Below, piece after piece: positions 27,012 to 34,981 of a stretch of DNA of 64,000 nt. Under the pieces are notes generated by a model. It made no database searches and was not told the origin of the DNA. It saw nothing but the letters and a program-made list of their open reading frames with translations. The stretch comes from Bacteriovoracaceae bacterium (lineage in GTDB: Bacteria > Bdellovibrionota > Bacteriovoracia > Bacteriovoracales > Bacteriovoracaceae), in assembly GCA_018649885.1 (NCBI GenBank), contig JABIHA010000086.1:62001-126000 (forward strand), read 5' to 3'. The number at the start of each line of letters is the position of its first letter. Position 1 is the stretch's first letter. Position numbers and translations under genes: made by a program.

Positions 27012-28025
27012 ATGGAATTTGAAACTAAAGGTAGCGTGAGAGTAGATCTGCTTGGTGGAACCTTAGATCTCGCTCCTATTAATTTGATATTAGATGGGGC
27101 GTACACCCTTAATGTGGCCACTTCGTTAAAGGCCAATGTTTTACTCAGAACTACCGATTTTGACGGTATCGAAATTAACTCAATTGATTACAATAGCGTG
27201 GTGAAATTTGAATCGGCTAAATTTACTAAAGAAAACTTATCGTCTGGTGAATTTAAAGAGTTGAGGTTTGTTGCAGAGATTTTTCATTACTTTGGCACTA
27301 CTTCTGGTGTTTATGCTGAGATGAAATCAGGCTCCCCTCCAGGTGCTGGACTTGGTGGCTCATCAACCATGGGAGTGACTCTATTTAAGGCCCTATGCAA
27401 ATTTAATGGGATTAGCTTTTCTCGCGTTGAAGCGATCAAAGTTGTCAGTGGTATTGAAAGAATGATCTTAATGAAAGGTCAAACAGGATATCAAGATTAT
27501 TACCCCGCTCTTTATGGTGGGATTTTATGTCTTAAGCCACACCCGCTTGCACCAGAGGTGGCTCAGCTCTACACTCCTGAATTGGCTTCATATTTATGTG
27601 AGCACTTAACATTAGTTTCTTCTGGAAAGTCTAGGTTATCTGGAATCAATAATTGGGAAGTCTACAAATCATTCTTTGATGGTGATGAAAGGGTTCAAAA
27701 GGGCTTGGCCAAAATTGCACGTCTTGCAAGTCGTGGATACCAGGCGATTTCTGATGGTCAGTACAGTAAACTAAAAGAGCTGATCATTGCCGAGGGAGTG
27801 GAGAGAGAACAATTGTGGCCAGGAATTGTTATAGATGAAGTAGTTGCTTTTAGAGATCAATTGACCCAAATTGACTCAGGCTCAGGGATTAAAATATGTG
27901 GCGCTGGAGGAGGAGGATGCTTTCTTGCTATTCACTCCAAAGAGGCCAAGGCAGATGTTCAACATCTTATATCTGAATGTAGAATGAGTGAGTTGGCTTT
28001 CCAAATAGACCCCCCACTTACCTAG
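27012..28025 (+). CDS. GHMP-family sugar kinase
   Basis: A 337-residue kinase of the galactokinase/homoserine/mevalonate/phosphomevalonate family. The ATP-binding motif is SPPGAGLGGSSTMG at about residue 109. The N-terminal VRVDLLGGTLDLAP and C-terminal KICGAGGGGCFLAI motifs are also present. These resemble the D-glycero-D-manno-heptose-7-phosphate kinase (HddA) branch, but the substrate cannot be assigned from sequence alone. The start at ATG 27012 follows hpt by 6 bases with TAGGAA upstream. Probably makes an activated sugar for surface glycan or salvages a prey sugar. Confidence 0.82.
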   Translation: MEFETKGSVRVDLLGGTLDLAPINLILDGAYTLNVATSLKANVLLRTTDFDGIEINSIDYNSVVKFESAKFTKENLSSGEFKELRFVAEIFHYFGTTSGVYAEMKSGSPPGAGLGGSSTMGVTLFKALCKFNGISFSRVEAIKVVSGIERMILMKGQTGYQDYYPALYGGILCLKPHPLAPEVAQLYTPELASYLCEHLTLVSSGKSRLSGINNWEVYKSFFDGDERVQKGLAKIARLASRGYQAISDGQYSKLKELIIAEGVEREQLWPGIVIDEVVAFRDQLTQIDSGSGIKICGAGGGGCFLAIHSKEAKADVQHLISECRMSELAFQIDPPLT

Positions 28026-28035
28026 GTTAACTAAT

Positions 28036-28983
28036 TTGAGCTCAAAAAAATTTGCAGGTTTAAGTCTAAGTGGTGGAAGAAAAGAAAAAGTCTATTTTTG
28101 TGTTCTTGAACATTATGAGAACGAAGATAGGTGGTTTCTGTCTGACATCAGGCTGCTTTCAAAGGAAGATGGTTTTCAGAAGGGACCCATTAGCGAGTGT
28201 GTTGAAGAGCACGGAATAAAAGAGCTGATAGTAGATTTTCCCCTCAATCATCCTCACTGCACTTATTGTAAGCTCGATTGCCCTGGGGAAGCTAAATGCA
28301 GTGAGAATAGTGTTTCATTAGTTAGAGACAAAATTACAAGTTTTCTACAATTTGATAAGTCAAAATCCTCTGGAAATCCTAAAAAATACGAACAAGATCG
28401 GCATCTTCGTGATGAGTTTAAGTATAGACGAGATGTACTTGAGAGAAAAACTAGAGAGCATTTGCTCTCAAAGCCTTTCAAGCGGCGTTTGAAAAATGGA
28501 TACTTACCCTATTGGAATCGTCCCATTGATTTTTGGATTTGGTCAGAGTACTACGATCAGCTCCTCGAATTATTTAACTTCTCCTATGATTCTTTTGGTC
28601 ACACCTCTCTAATGCACCTAAATTACTTTGATTACTTTAAAAGACATCTTCCAAGTGACCTAAAGTTTTATGAAAGTAGTATTTACATCATTTTGATAGA
28701 GCTTATGAAGTCCTCACTTATATCTCAAAAAACTTTGAGGGAATACACTGACTTAGATCTAGGTGCTAACTCTAAACTTAATATAATAAAGGGCTTAGAG
28801 AGTGGTTTTGAAATTTTCATTTACAATAAAGATATGGAGACCTTACTGAAGAAACGTGGAGCCTTTGACTCATTTCTACTTGCCATTGCAGGGGCTCGCC
28901 TCTATAAAAAACAAAATATAGAACTTCCCTCGTGGACAGATTTTCAGGGCACAAATTTTTTGGTTCCCCAGTTTTTGGAGTAG
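28036..28983 (+). CDS. DUF429-like protein (predicted RNase H-fold nuclease)
   Basis: A 315-residue protein with the outline of DUF429: an N-terminal strand with G-x-S-x-S-G-G, the motif ELIVDFPLNHP (family D-x-P-L), and a late helix DSFLLAIAGARLY with a conserved Asp near the end. After D-x-P-L comes a tight cysteine cluster (HCTYCKLDCPGEAKC) that might bind metal. DUF429 is predicted to have an RNase H-like fold; its biochemical role is not established. TTG start 10 bases after the GHMP kinase, 3 bases before the TM2 gene. Confidence 0.55.
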   Translation: MSSKKFAGLSLSGGRKEKVYFCVLEHYENEDRWFLSDIRLLSKEDGFQKGPISECVEEHGIKELIVDFPLNHPHCTYCKLDCPGEAKCSENSVSLVRDKITSFLQFDKSKSSGNPKKYEQDRHLRDEFKYRRDVLERKTREHLLSKPFKRRLKNGYLPYWNRPIDFWIWSEYYDQLLELFNFSYDSFGHTSLMHLNYFDYFKRHLPSDLKFYESSIYIILIELMKSSLISQKTLREYTDLDLGANSKLNIIKGLESGFEIFIYNKDMETLLKKRGAFDSFLLAIAGARLYKKQNIELPSWTDFQGTNFLVPQFLE

Positions 28984-28986
28984 AAA

Positions 28987-29400
28987 ATGAATACGCATAT
29001 AACGATGAGAGATGAAACTCATAGTGTGATGATTGGCTATGTACTTTGGATTTTCGGATTTATGGGAGCTCATCGATTTTATTACGGCAAGCCTAAATCT
29101 GGCACTCTCTATTTTTTCACTCTTGGTCTTTTAGGTGTTGGTTGGATTATCGATTTATTTCTCATTCCTACAATGGATAGTGAAGCTGACCTTCGATTTG
29201 TCGAAGGAGAAATCGATTACAATATTGCATGGGCCCTTTTAACATTCCTCGGACCCATGGGGATTCACCGCTTTTACATGGGGAAAATACTTTCAGGCCT
29301 TGTCTATCTTCTTACCGCAGGATTTTGTGGTCTAGGAGTGCTCTATGATTATTGGACTCTAAATTCCCAAATCAGTGAAAAAAATGGTCGCTACATTTAG
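28987..29400 (+). CDS. Membrane protein with two TM2 domains
   Basis: A 137-residue inner-membrane protein made of two tandem TM2 domains. Each has a pair of membrane helices separated by the conserved short loop: first GFMGAHRFYYGKPKSGTLYF, then GPMGIHRFYMGKILSGLVYL. Both contain the G-x-H-R-F-Y signature and end with the D-rich segment (IIDLFLIP, LYDYWTLN). TM2 proteins have no defined bacterial function. Its stop is followed after 3 bases by a 16-nt fragment of the palindromic element described at 2521. Confidence 0.85.
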   Translation: MNTHITMRDETHSVMIGYVLWIFGFMGAHRFYYGKPKSGTLYFFTLGLLGVGWIIDLFLIPTMDSEADLRFVEGEIDYNIAWALLTFLGPMGIHRFYMGKILSGLVYLLTAGFCGLGVLYDYWTLNSQISEKNGRYI

Positions 29401-29403
29401 AAG

Positions 29404-29419
29404 CAAACTGGGATCAGTA
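29404..29419 (+). repeat. Arm fragment of the 101-nt palindromic element
   Basis: The 16 bases CAAACTGGGATCAGTA are identical to the outer end of one arm of copy 1 (reverse complement of 2521-2536), including that copy's own variable stem sequence. The fragment nearly fills the 21-base gap between the TM2 stop (29400) and the convergent stop at 29422. A chance 16-base match is unlikely in a window this size. It is probably a deletion remnant of an element, or an arm acquired alone. Confidence 0.6.
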
Positions 29420-29421
29420 TA

Positions 29422-29892
29422 TTATTCTTTAGGGAAAAATTGATCAATACCCACGGCCATAAAAATATAAGCAACAATCATTGGGCTAAATAGAAGGGTC
29501 GTAAAATTACCTGCAAATGACTCTGTTGCCACAAAATAGAACACACCAAAAATGGCGCAAATAAAATAAAATTTAAGATAGTTCCATGCAAATTTCCTCT
29601 TGGTAAAAAAGAAGAGGTAGATTAAGGCATGAATGGCCAAAAAAGCATAGATCATTATATTGAGCGAGCTTAGATATACCTGTTTCATCATCGCCATGGC
29701 CTCAGGGTTTAAGTCCCCTCTACTGAGTCCGTTGAGCTTGAAAGATAGGTCTAAAATAGTGTCGAAATTAACGAGTCGATTGTAAGTGTAATAGGCGAGC
29801 ACTATGTCGCCACCAAACCCAAGGATAATAGTCAGTGGTTTAAAAACACTAACGGATATCTTATTAATTTTAAAAAAAATTTGAAGCCCCAT
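29422..29892 (-). CDS. Small membrane protein of unknown function
   Basis: A 156-residue hydrophobic protein with about four membrane helices (about residues 18-38, 75-95, 102-122, 130-150) and a short soluble loop between the first two. I do not recognise a family. ATG 29892 is followed by GLQIFFKINKISVSVFKPL. It is convergent with the TM2 gene and divergent from the cation exchanger gene. No motif suggests substrate or partner. Confidence 0.6.
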   Translation of the reverse strand: MGLQIFFKINKISVSVFKPLTIILGFGGDIVLAYYTYNRLVNFDTILDLSFKLNGLSRGDLNPEAMAMMKQVYLSSLNIMIYAFLAIHALIYLFFFTKRKFAWNYLKFYFICAIFGVFYFVATESFAGNFTTLLFSPMIVAYIFMAVGIDQFFPKE

Positions 29893-29956
29893 GATGATAT
29901 TTAGTATAAATTAAACTAGAATAAATACCAGAGTAATTTTTCAAGGTAGCGAAGTC

Positions 29957-30916
29957 ATCACCATAGAAGTCCTTTTATTAGTTTTTTCCCTAGTTATTCT
30001 CTATTTTGGAGCCGAGCTGGCGCTCAGCACTTCAGAAGTAGTGGGAAAGGCCTTGGGTCTTTCACCGCTCGTAATTGGGGTCTTTCTTGTGGGGCTTGGA
30101 ACATCTCTACCAGAATTTTTTGTCTCACACCTTGGGGCCCTTCGGGGAAGTAATGGCATCGCTCTCGGCAATATAATAGGGTCAAATTTATCCAATATCT
30201 TTCTTATCTTGGGTATTACGGGCCTTGTGAGCTCCCTTAATGTGAAGGGAAAAGATATGGTGATGCAAGTCTATCTTCACCTTCTTCTAACTGTCATTTT
30301 GGCCATTTTATTTATTTTCGATAGACTGTATTTTGTTTCTTCCCTCGTTTTGTTTACATTTTTTCTCTACTACGTTTTGCAAACATATCTAGATATGAAA
30401 AAGCATCACAAAAAAGGTGGAGAATTAGACAAAAATACAAGCTTTTTAGAACTTAGCAATCGCACTCGGTTGGTATTAGCTGTGAAATTATTCTTTGGTT
30501 TTTTTCTACTTTATTTGGGTGGAGAGTTACTCGTTGAGAATGGAAAAGCGATTTGCACCGAATTTGGCATCTCAGAGTTTATTGTTTCTGCTATTTTTGT
30601 TGCCTTTGGAACTTCTTTCCCTGAGCTTGTGACATCTCTACTTGCTTGCTACAAGAAAAAAGATACAGATTTGATACTTGGAAACCTAATTGGTTCTAAT
30701 ATTTTTAATGTGGCCTTTGTCCTTGGAACTATGGGTGGTTACAATATAGGCTTCGATCGTTCTTTCAAGGTTGAGTTGGGATTCTTACTGCTTGCTGCTA
30801 CTTTACTTATCATCATTCAAAGATTTAAAGAGACCTTCGGCAAGGTTGAGGGAGCGATATTCCTTAGCTGCTATATTGCTGTAGTCGTATATTGGGTCAG
30901 TAATATAAAATCATAA
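29957..30916 (+). CDS. Sodium/calcium exchanger family protein (CaCA)
   Basis: An inner-membrane antiporter with about ten helices and the two alpha-repeats of the family. Alpha-1 is GLGTSLPEFFVSHLGALRG followed by LGNIIGSNLSNIF; alpha-2 is AFGTSFPELVTSLLACY followed by LGNLIGSNIFNVAF. The first canonical start, GTG 30041, would delete the conserved first helix and GAEL segment, which are encoded upstream in the same open frame (VLLLVFSLVILYFGAELA). No ATG, GTG or TTG exists in frame before the stop at 29912-29914, so translation may begin at a rare codon such as ATC 29957 or ATA 29963, after AAGG at 29944. The ion is inferred from family. Confidence 0.82.
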   Translation: MTIEVLLLVFSLVILYFGAELALSTSEVVGKALGLSPLVIGVFLVGLGTSLPEFFVSHLGALRGSNGIALGNIIGSNLSNIFLILGITGLVSSLNVKGKDMVMQVYLHLLLTVILAILFIFDRLYFVSSLVLFTFFLYYVLQTYLDMKKHHKKGGELDKNTSFLELSNRTRLVLAVKLFFGFFLLYLGGELLVENGKAICTEFGISEFIVSAIFVAFGTSFPELVTSLLACYKKKDTDLILGNLIGSNIFNVAFVLGTMGGYNIGFDRSFKVELGFLLLAATLLIIIQRFKETFGKVEGAIFLSCYIAVVVYWVSNIKS

Positions 30917-30932
30917 GTATATTTTTTGAAAT

Positions 30933-31886
30933 TTAATCAACTAGAGTGCATTCGCGTTCATCATATTGGTATTCAGTAACAGTATCAAGTGCCACAACTT
31001 CAATCTTGTCTTCATCTCTTGAGGTGCTATTGTGAGTTTCGATTTTATCTAATAATATTTTTGTGGCGAGTACAGATCTTAAGTGAACATCGTGCATAAG
31101 CGATACTCCACCATGTTTATAAGAGGCATCAATTTCGACTTTAATAGGGGTCCAGATACCATCTTTTTTCATACGATCATAAAGAATCATTTCTTTGACT
31201 GCTGGTAGCATATTGAAAGTATTGAGAGCGATCATTTCAGAGGTCATCTTTTTAACCCAGTCATTGGTGTCGTAGTCCCAAAAAGCATAATTGAGACAAT
31301 TTTCACCGTAGAGTTTGTCACCAACTTTTTTTATACTATCTAAGTGGTGGTATCCACCATTTTTTCCGTATTCCCCATAAGGAAAGCGAAAGTAAATTTC
31401 TTTTCGTTCAATCCCTAAGCTGGCATAGACTTCTTCAACCGCCACGATAGATTTTGCCAAGTCACTTTCAAATAGGGTTTGATTTTCCTTGTTATTATTT
31501 GTGTGGTTCCAATCATGAGAGGCGAGAATATGCCCATCTTCGATTATTCTTTTGGCAACTTCAGGATATTTACTTAGGTTTTCACCCAGTACAAAAAATG
31601 TGGCAAATGCCTTTTGGCCTTCAGGCCTATCTTTATTGTATTCAGCGAAGATGTCTAATAGCTTATTTGTATAAGGACCAGGTCCATCATCGAAGGTTAA
31701 AACAATTTTATTTGATGGATAAATTGAAGGCGTAGGCCATATCGCCCTTTTCTTTGTTTTGTGGTAATCAACGTCTTTGTCTGCAAAATAATCGCCAAGC
31801 GTAACGCTTAACTCAGCTGTTCCAATATTTTGTTTACTACAAGAAATCAATACTAATAAAAGTACAATTAACTTTGAATTATTCAC
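30933..31886 (-). CDS. Polysaccharide deacetylase (NodB domain) lipoprotein
   Basis: A secreted lipid-anchored deacetylase, family CE4. The lipobox is LISC shortly after the start. The NodB motifs are TFDDGPGPYT (catalytic base and metal Asp) and SHDWNHTN (two His metal ligands), followed by RFPYGEYG. It probably removes acetyl groups from chitin-like or peptidoglycan glycans; peptidoglycan deacetylation is known in predatory Bdellovibrio to mark prey wall, but I cannot tell the substrate here. GTG 31886 is preferred because the G-rich ribosome site sits right against ATG 31895. Length 317 residues. Confidence 0.85.
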   Translation of the reverse strand: MNNSKLIVLLLVLISCSKQNIGTAELSVTLGDYFADKDVDYHKTKKRAIWPTPSIYPSNKIVLTFDDGPGPYTNKLLDIFAEYNKDRPEGQKAFATFFVLGENLSKYPEVAKRIIEDGHILASHDWNHTNNNKENQTLFESDLAKSIVAVEEVYASLGIERKEIYFRFPYGEYGKNGGYHHLDSIKKVGDKLYGENCLNYAFWDYDTNDWVKKMTSEMIALNTFNMLPAVKEMILYDRMKKDGIWTPIKVEIDASYKHGGVSLMHDVHLRSVLATKILLDKIETHNSTSRDEDKIEVVALDTVTEYQYDERECTLVD

Positions 31887-32060
31887 TGATCCCATCCCCC
31901 TAAGGGCCTCAGACTACCAAAGTGCTTATAGATAAACAAATTGGACACGACGTGTTGTCTGTAAAAATGACTCAATTTTTATTATTTAGATAAGTTTTGA
32001 AGGGAAGTTAATTTTCAGTTAAAACAATTCCGAAGTGAGTTTAGGAAATGTAATAAGTTT

Positions 32061-32753
32061 TTGGACCATGATTTGAGCGAGAAAATTAAATTCACAGATA
32101 TTTTAGATATAACTAAGATGTTAGATAGTTTTAGTCATTACAAAAGTAAGTTTTCCATTTACCGTGACGATTACAAAAAAAGTCGTGGGGCGATAGTTAA
32201 TGTTAATAATTTTTCAAATGATTTGGCCATTAGGTATGAAGAAGAAGATGGTGAGTTTAGTTACGATCCAAGACAAAGGCTTTACCTAGCAAATGATAGA
32301 GAAAATATTCAATTTGAAGTTAAGGCACTTAAAGTATATAGCAAGTTGTTATATCTAAAATTTCCTGAATTTATTGAACTCACCGAACTACGTGCTGATC
32401 AAAGAATTCCTCTATTAAACAGAGATCTTTTCGTCGAATTTCACAATACGAATTTTCTAAAAGAGACTAGGCATAAAGTAGATGTGAAAGGTGTTCTCTT
32501 TGATATTTCAGAAGGGGGAGTCGGCATAATCGTTGATAAAAAACTCTTCCCAAATATGAATTTATACCATTTAGGAGATGAAGTTGAAATAACTTGTATT
32601 TCAGATAACCAGCTTGAAACTAAAATTCTAGGAAGAATGACCTATATTAAATTCCTAGAGCACACACCCCTTGATAACCACCTGCAACTTGGAATACGTG
32701 TCTATAATGGCAAAGACCTTCTTCATCAAATAGAAAAAAAAGAAGGTCTATAA
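32061..32753 (+). CDS. PilZ-domain c-di-GMP receptor protein
   Basis: A 230-residue protein. Residues about 1-105 are an N-terminal region reminiscent of the YcgR N domain. The C-terminal PilZ domain has both c-di-GMP-binding motifs: R-A-D-Q-R (RxxxR, about residues 112-116) and D-I-S-E-G-G (DxSxxG, about 148-153). It should therefore bind c-di-GMP and pass the signal to motility or envelope machinery. Start is a TTG at 32061, with no strong ribosome site, so the exact start is uncertain. Convergent with mltA across 8 bases. A second PilZ gene lies at 59806. Confidence 0.85.
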   Translation: MDHDLSEKIKFTDILDITKMLDSFSHYKSKFSIYRDDYKKSRGAIVNVNNFSNDLAIRYEEEDGEFSYDPRQRLYLANDRENIQFEVKALKVYSKLLYLKFPEFIELTELRADQRIPLLNRDLFVEFHNTNFLKETRHKVDVKGVLFDISEGGVGIIVDKKLFPNMNLYHLGDEVEITCISDNQLETKILGRMTYIKFLEHTPLDNHLQLGIRVYNGKDLLHQIEKKEGL

Positions 32754-32761
32754 GGCGTGGT

Positions 32762-33919
32762 TTACTTAAGTAAAAGGTAGAAAATATTTCCAAAGTCATG
32801 GGTGTTAAATGCAAACCCTTCAGCATCTTTTCCGAAGCCCATATAAAGGTCCGCTCTGGCTTCTCCCTTGATGGCACCGCCTGTATCTTGATCAATGAAA
32901 AATCTTTCAAAGAGTTGTTTACTAGAAAATTTTCCACTTGCATCTTTTGAGGGAAGTTGTCCATTTACAAAACTAATAAGCCCTTTTTGACGATATAAAC
33001 CAATATCTTGAGCAATTGATCTTCCTTCAGTGAGAATAATTCCGTCAACACCGAGAGGCTCGTGGGTGGTGAATTTAAAATAGATGTATGATGGGCAAAC
33101 AGAAAAAATATCTCTGTGGTGTTCTGGGTGTTCACCTATATACTTTCTTTGGATACTGCTACTGGCATTTTTTATATATCCTTGTTTGAGCATATGTTTG
33201 AATAAAAAACTAAATTTTCGTTTATTCGATCCATCATAGCTTAAGTAAAATCTCTTTGATGAGCCGTCCTCATAAACCATTTTTAAGGCCCCGCCACCTT
33301 GGACGTGTAAAATATATTGGTCAAAGAGGTTTTCAACATATCCAAGCTCAAGACCAAGGCCTGCAAATTTTCCTTGAAAATCAATTTGATCTCTAGTTGA
33401 TCTAGCTAGGGCCGAATCACTAGGTTTTGCATAAATCGGATACTTGAAATCAGGTCTTTCAAACGGTCTAGATTCTAACTCAGGTGAGTAGTAGGCGGTG
33501 AATCTAGCTGACTTTGATTTTCCAAACCTTTCATGGGCCGCAGGAATTTTAGGCCTGAATATATTAAATTCACTGATAATATCTTCATTTAATTTTTCCA
33601 TGCAATCAGATCGGCTGGAACCCTCAAGACATTTTTTAGCACTCTCAGTTAAGACATTAAACCTTTCAAGAGAGCTAATAAGATGAGATATCCCGTAGGC
33701 CTTGCCACCAACAGTAATAGTATTTGAAGCACTTTGCCTGCGCAGAACTTTTAATTGTCTGTTTATGGCAGTGGACATATTTTCGAAATCCATATTGTCT
33801 TCGAAACTTGGAATTTCAGCAGCTGGCACAATTTCTGTTGGAGTGGAAAAATTCTTGGCATGAAGTAAATTTGCAGTGGCAAATACAGTGACGGCAATAA
33901 GTAGAATCTTATAAGGCAT
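32762..33919 (-). CDS. mltA: Membrane-bound lytic murein transglycosylase A-like
   Basis: A 385-residue exported enzyme with signal peptide (ILLIAVTVFATANLLHA). The MltA domain begins near residue 135 (ARFTAYYSPELESRPFE). The C-terminal 3D domain contains the catalytic Asp signature IDQDTGGAIKGEARADLY and the terminal MGFGKDAEGFA. MltA cleaves the glycan strands of peptidoglycan to 1,6-anhydro ends. No clear lipobox cysteine is visible, unlike E. coli MltA, so it may be soluble in the periplasm. ATG 33919 follows AAGGGGA. Neighbouring wall genes in this window include an L,D-transpeptidase and PBP4. Confidence 0.9.
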   Translation of the reverse strand: MPYKILLIAVTVFATANLLHAKNFSTPTEIVPAAEIPSFEDNMDFENMSTAINRQLKVLRRQSASNTITVGGKAYGISHLISSLERFNVLTESAKKCLEGSSRSDCMEKLNEDIISEFNIFRPKIPAAHERFGKSKSARFTAYYSPELESRPFERPDFKYPIYAKPSDSALARSTRDQIDFQGKFAGLGLELGYVENLFDQYILHVQGGGALKMVYEDGSSKRFYLSYDGSNKRKFSFLFKHMLKQGYIKNASSSIQRKYIGEHPEHHRDIFSVCPSYIYFKFTTHEPLGVDGIILTEGRSIAQDIGLYRQKGLISFVNGQLPSKDASGKFSSKQLFERFFIDQDTGGAIKGEARADLYMGFGKDAEGFAFNTHDFGNIFYLLLK

Positions 33920-33985
33920 TTTTTCCCCTTCATTCAGAAATAGTTTTTCTAAAACTAGGTAAGCAGCGGGGTCTTGTCAATTGAG

Positions 33986-34519
33986 CTACAAGGACTTGAC
34001 TAGAATGACTATTTGCGTTGCGCTTATTTTCATGGTTTTGAGTGGGGCAAGTCCATTTTTTTCATAAAACTTCTGACTAGGGTGTTCCAATGCGGTTATG
34101 ACATGAACTCCTGGACAGTTTTGATCAGTGAGTATTTTAAACAGTTCTTGTAAGGCGATTTGCCCACAGCCTTTTCCCCGGGCATTTTCTGATAAATTAA
34201 TATGAAAATGTGCTGGGTAAGTTGCAAATATATCTTCAAATTCAGCTACATATTTTTGCATTTCAAGTTGATCTAGATAGGGGGTTGTTTGATCAGCTCC
34301 AAGTAAGTAGCCAATGGGGTGATTATCACTTTCAATGGCAAAACTTAAATGAGGGAAATATTTCACATAGAAATCAAAGTACTTATACTCAAATTCGCTT
34401 TTTTTCTTTTCGCTTTCAAAGTCTGTTTTAACGGAGCTTTCCCAAAAGATAGACTTTAATTTTTCAATTTTTTGGGAAGGATATTCTGAAATTTTTATCA
34501 GTTGTACATCATTACTCAT
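33986..34519 (-). CDS. GNAT family N-acetyltransferase
   Basis: A 177-residue acetyltransferase. The acetyl-CoA loop is NLSENARGKGCGQIALQEL (family Q/RxxGxG/A), followed by the late FYEKNGLAPLKTM. Start at ATG 34519 overlaps the smpB stop by 8 bases; the frame remains open upstream inside smpB but without homology. The acetyl acceptor is unknown. Probably transcribed with smpB. Confidence 0.8.
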   Translation of the reverse strand: MSNDVQLIKISEYPSQKIEKLKSIFWESSVKTDFESEKKKSEFEYKYFDFYVKYFPHLSFAIESDNHPIGYLLGADQTTPYLDQLEMQKYVAEFEDIFATYPAHFHINLSENARGKGCGQIALQELFKILTDQNCPGVHVITALEHPSQKFYEKNGLAPLKTMKISATQIVILVKSL

Positions 34520-34967
34520 ACTGACCACGTTGAAGTTTTCTTTCAACATCTTTTTTAGCTTGGTCATGCCTTTTATCGTGCTGTTGTTTCCCTTTTCCAA
34601 GAGCTATCTCAATCTTGACTTTGCTTCCTTTGAAATAAAGCTTGGTGGGGACAATCGTATAGTTTTGCTTTTTTTGCTCTAATTCAATTTCTGCGATTTC
34701 TTTTTTTCCAAGGAGAAGTTTTCTGGTTCTATTTTCAAGTTCATTGTGAATATTTCCAAACTCATAGTGGGCAATATACATATTTTGGATCCAAACTTCA
34801 CCAGAGCTATCAACTTTAATCCAAGCGTCAGCAATTTTTGCTTTTCCACCACGGATGCTTTTAACTTCGACGCCCTTTAAGACAATCCCTGCTTCATATT
34901 TCTCAAACAAGAAGAAATCAAAATGGGCACGTTTGTTTTTATCTACAATTTTTATTCCACCTGCCAT
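34512..34967 (-). CDS. smpB: SsrA-binding protein SmpB
   Basis: The small basic protein that binds tmRNA and brings it to stalled ribosomes for trans-translation. The 151-residue sequence shows the family signatures YEAGIVLKGVEVKSIRGGKA and VPTKLYFKGSKVKIEIALGKGK, and the basic tail KKDVERKLQRGQ. ATG 34967 is preferred to the adjacent TTG 34970, with GGAAA upstream. The tmRNA gene itself is not in this window. Order: FadL-like porin upstream by 14 bases, GNAT gene overlapping downstream. Confidence 0.97.
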   Translation of the reverse strand: MAGGIKIVDKNKRAHFDFFLFEKYEAGIVLKGVEVKSIRGGKAKIADAWIKVDSSGEVWIQNMYIAHYEFGNIHNELENRTRKLLLGKKEIAEIELEQKKQNYTIVPTKLYFKGSKVKIEIALGKGKQQHDKRHDQAKKDVERKLQRGQYE

Positions 34968-34981
34968 CAATATGTTTCCAT

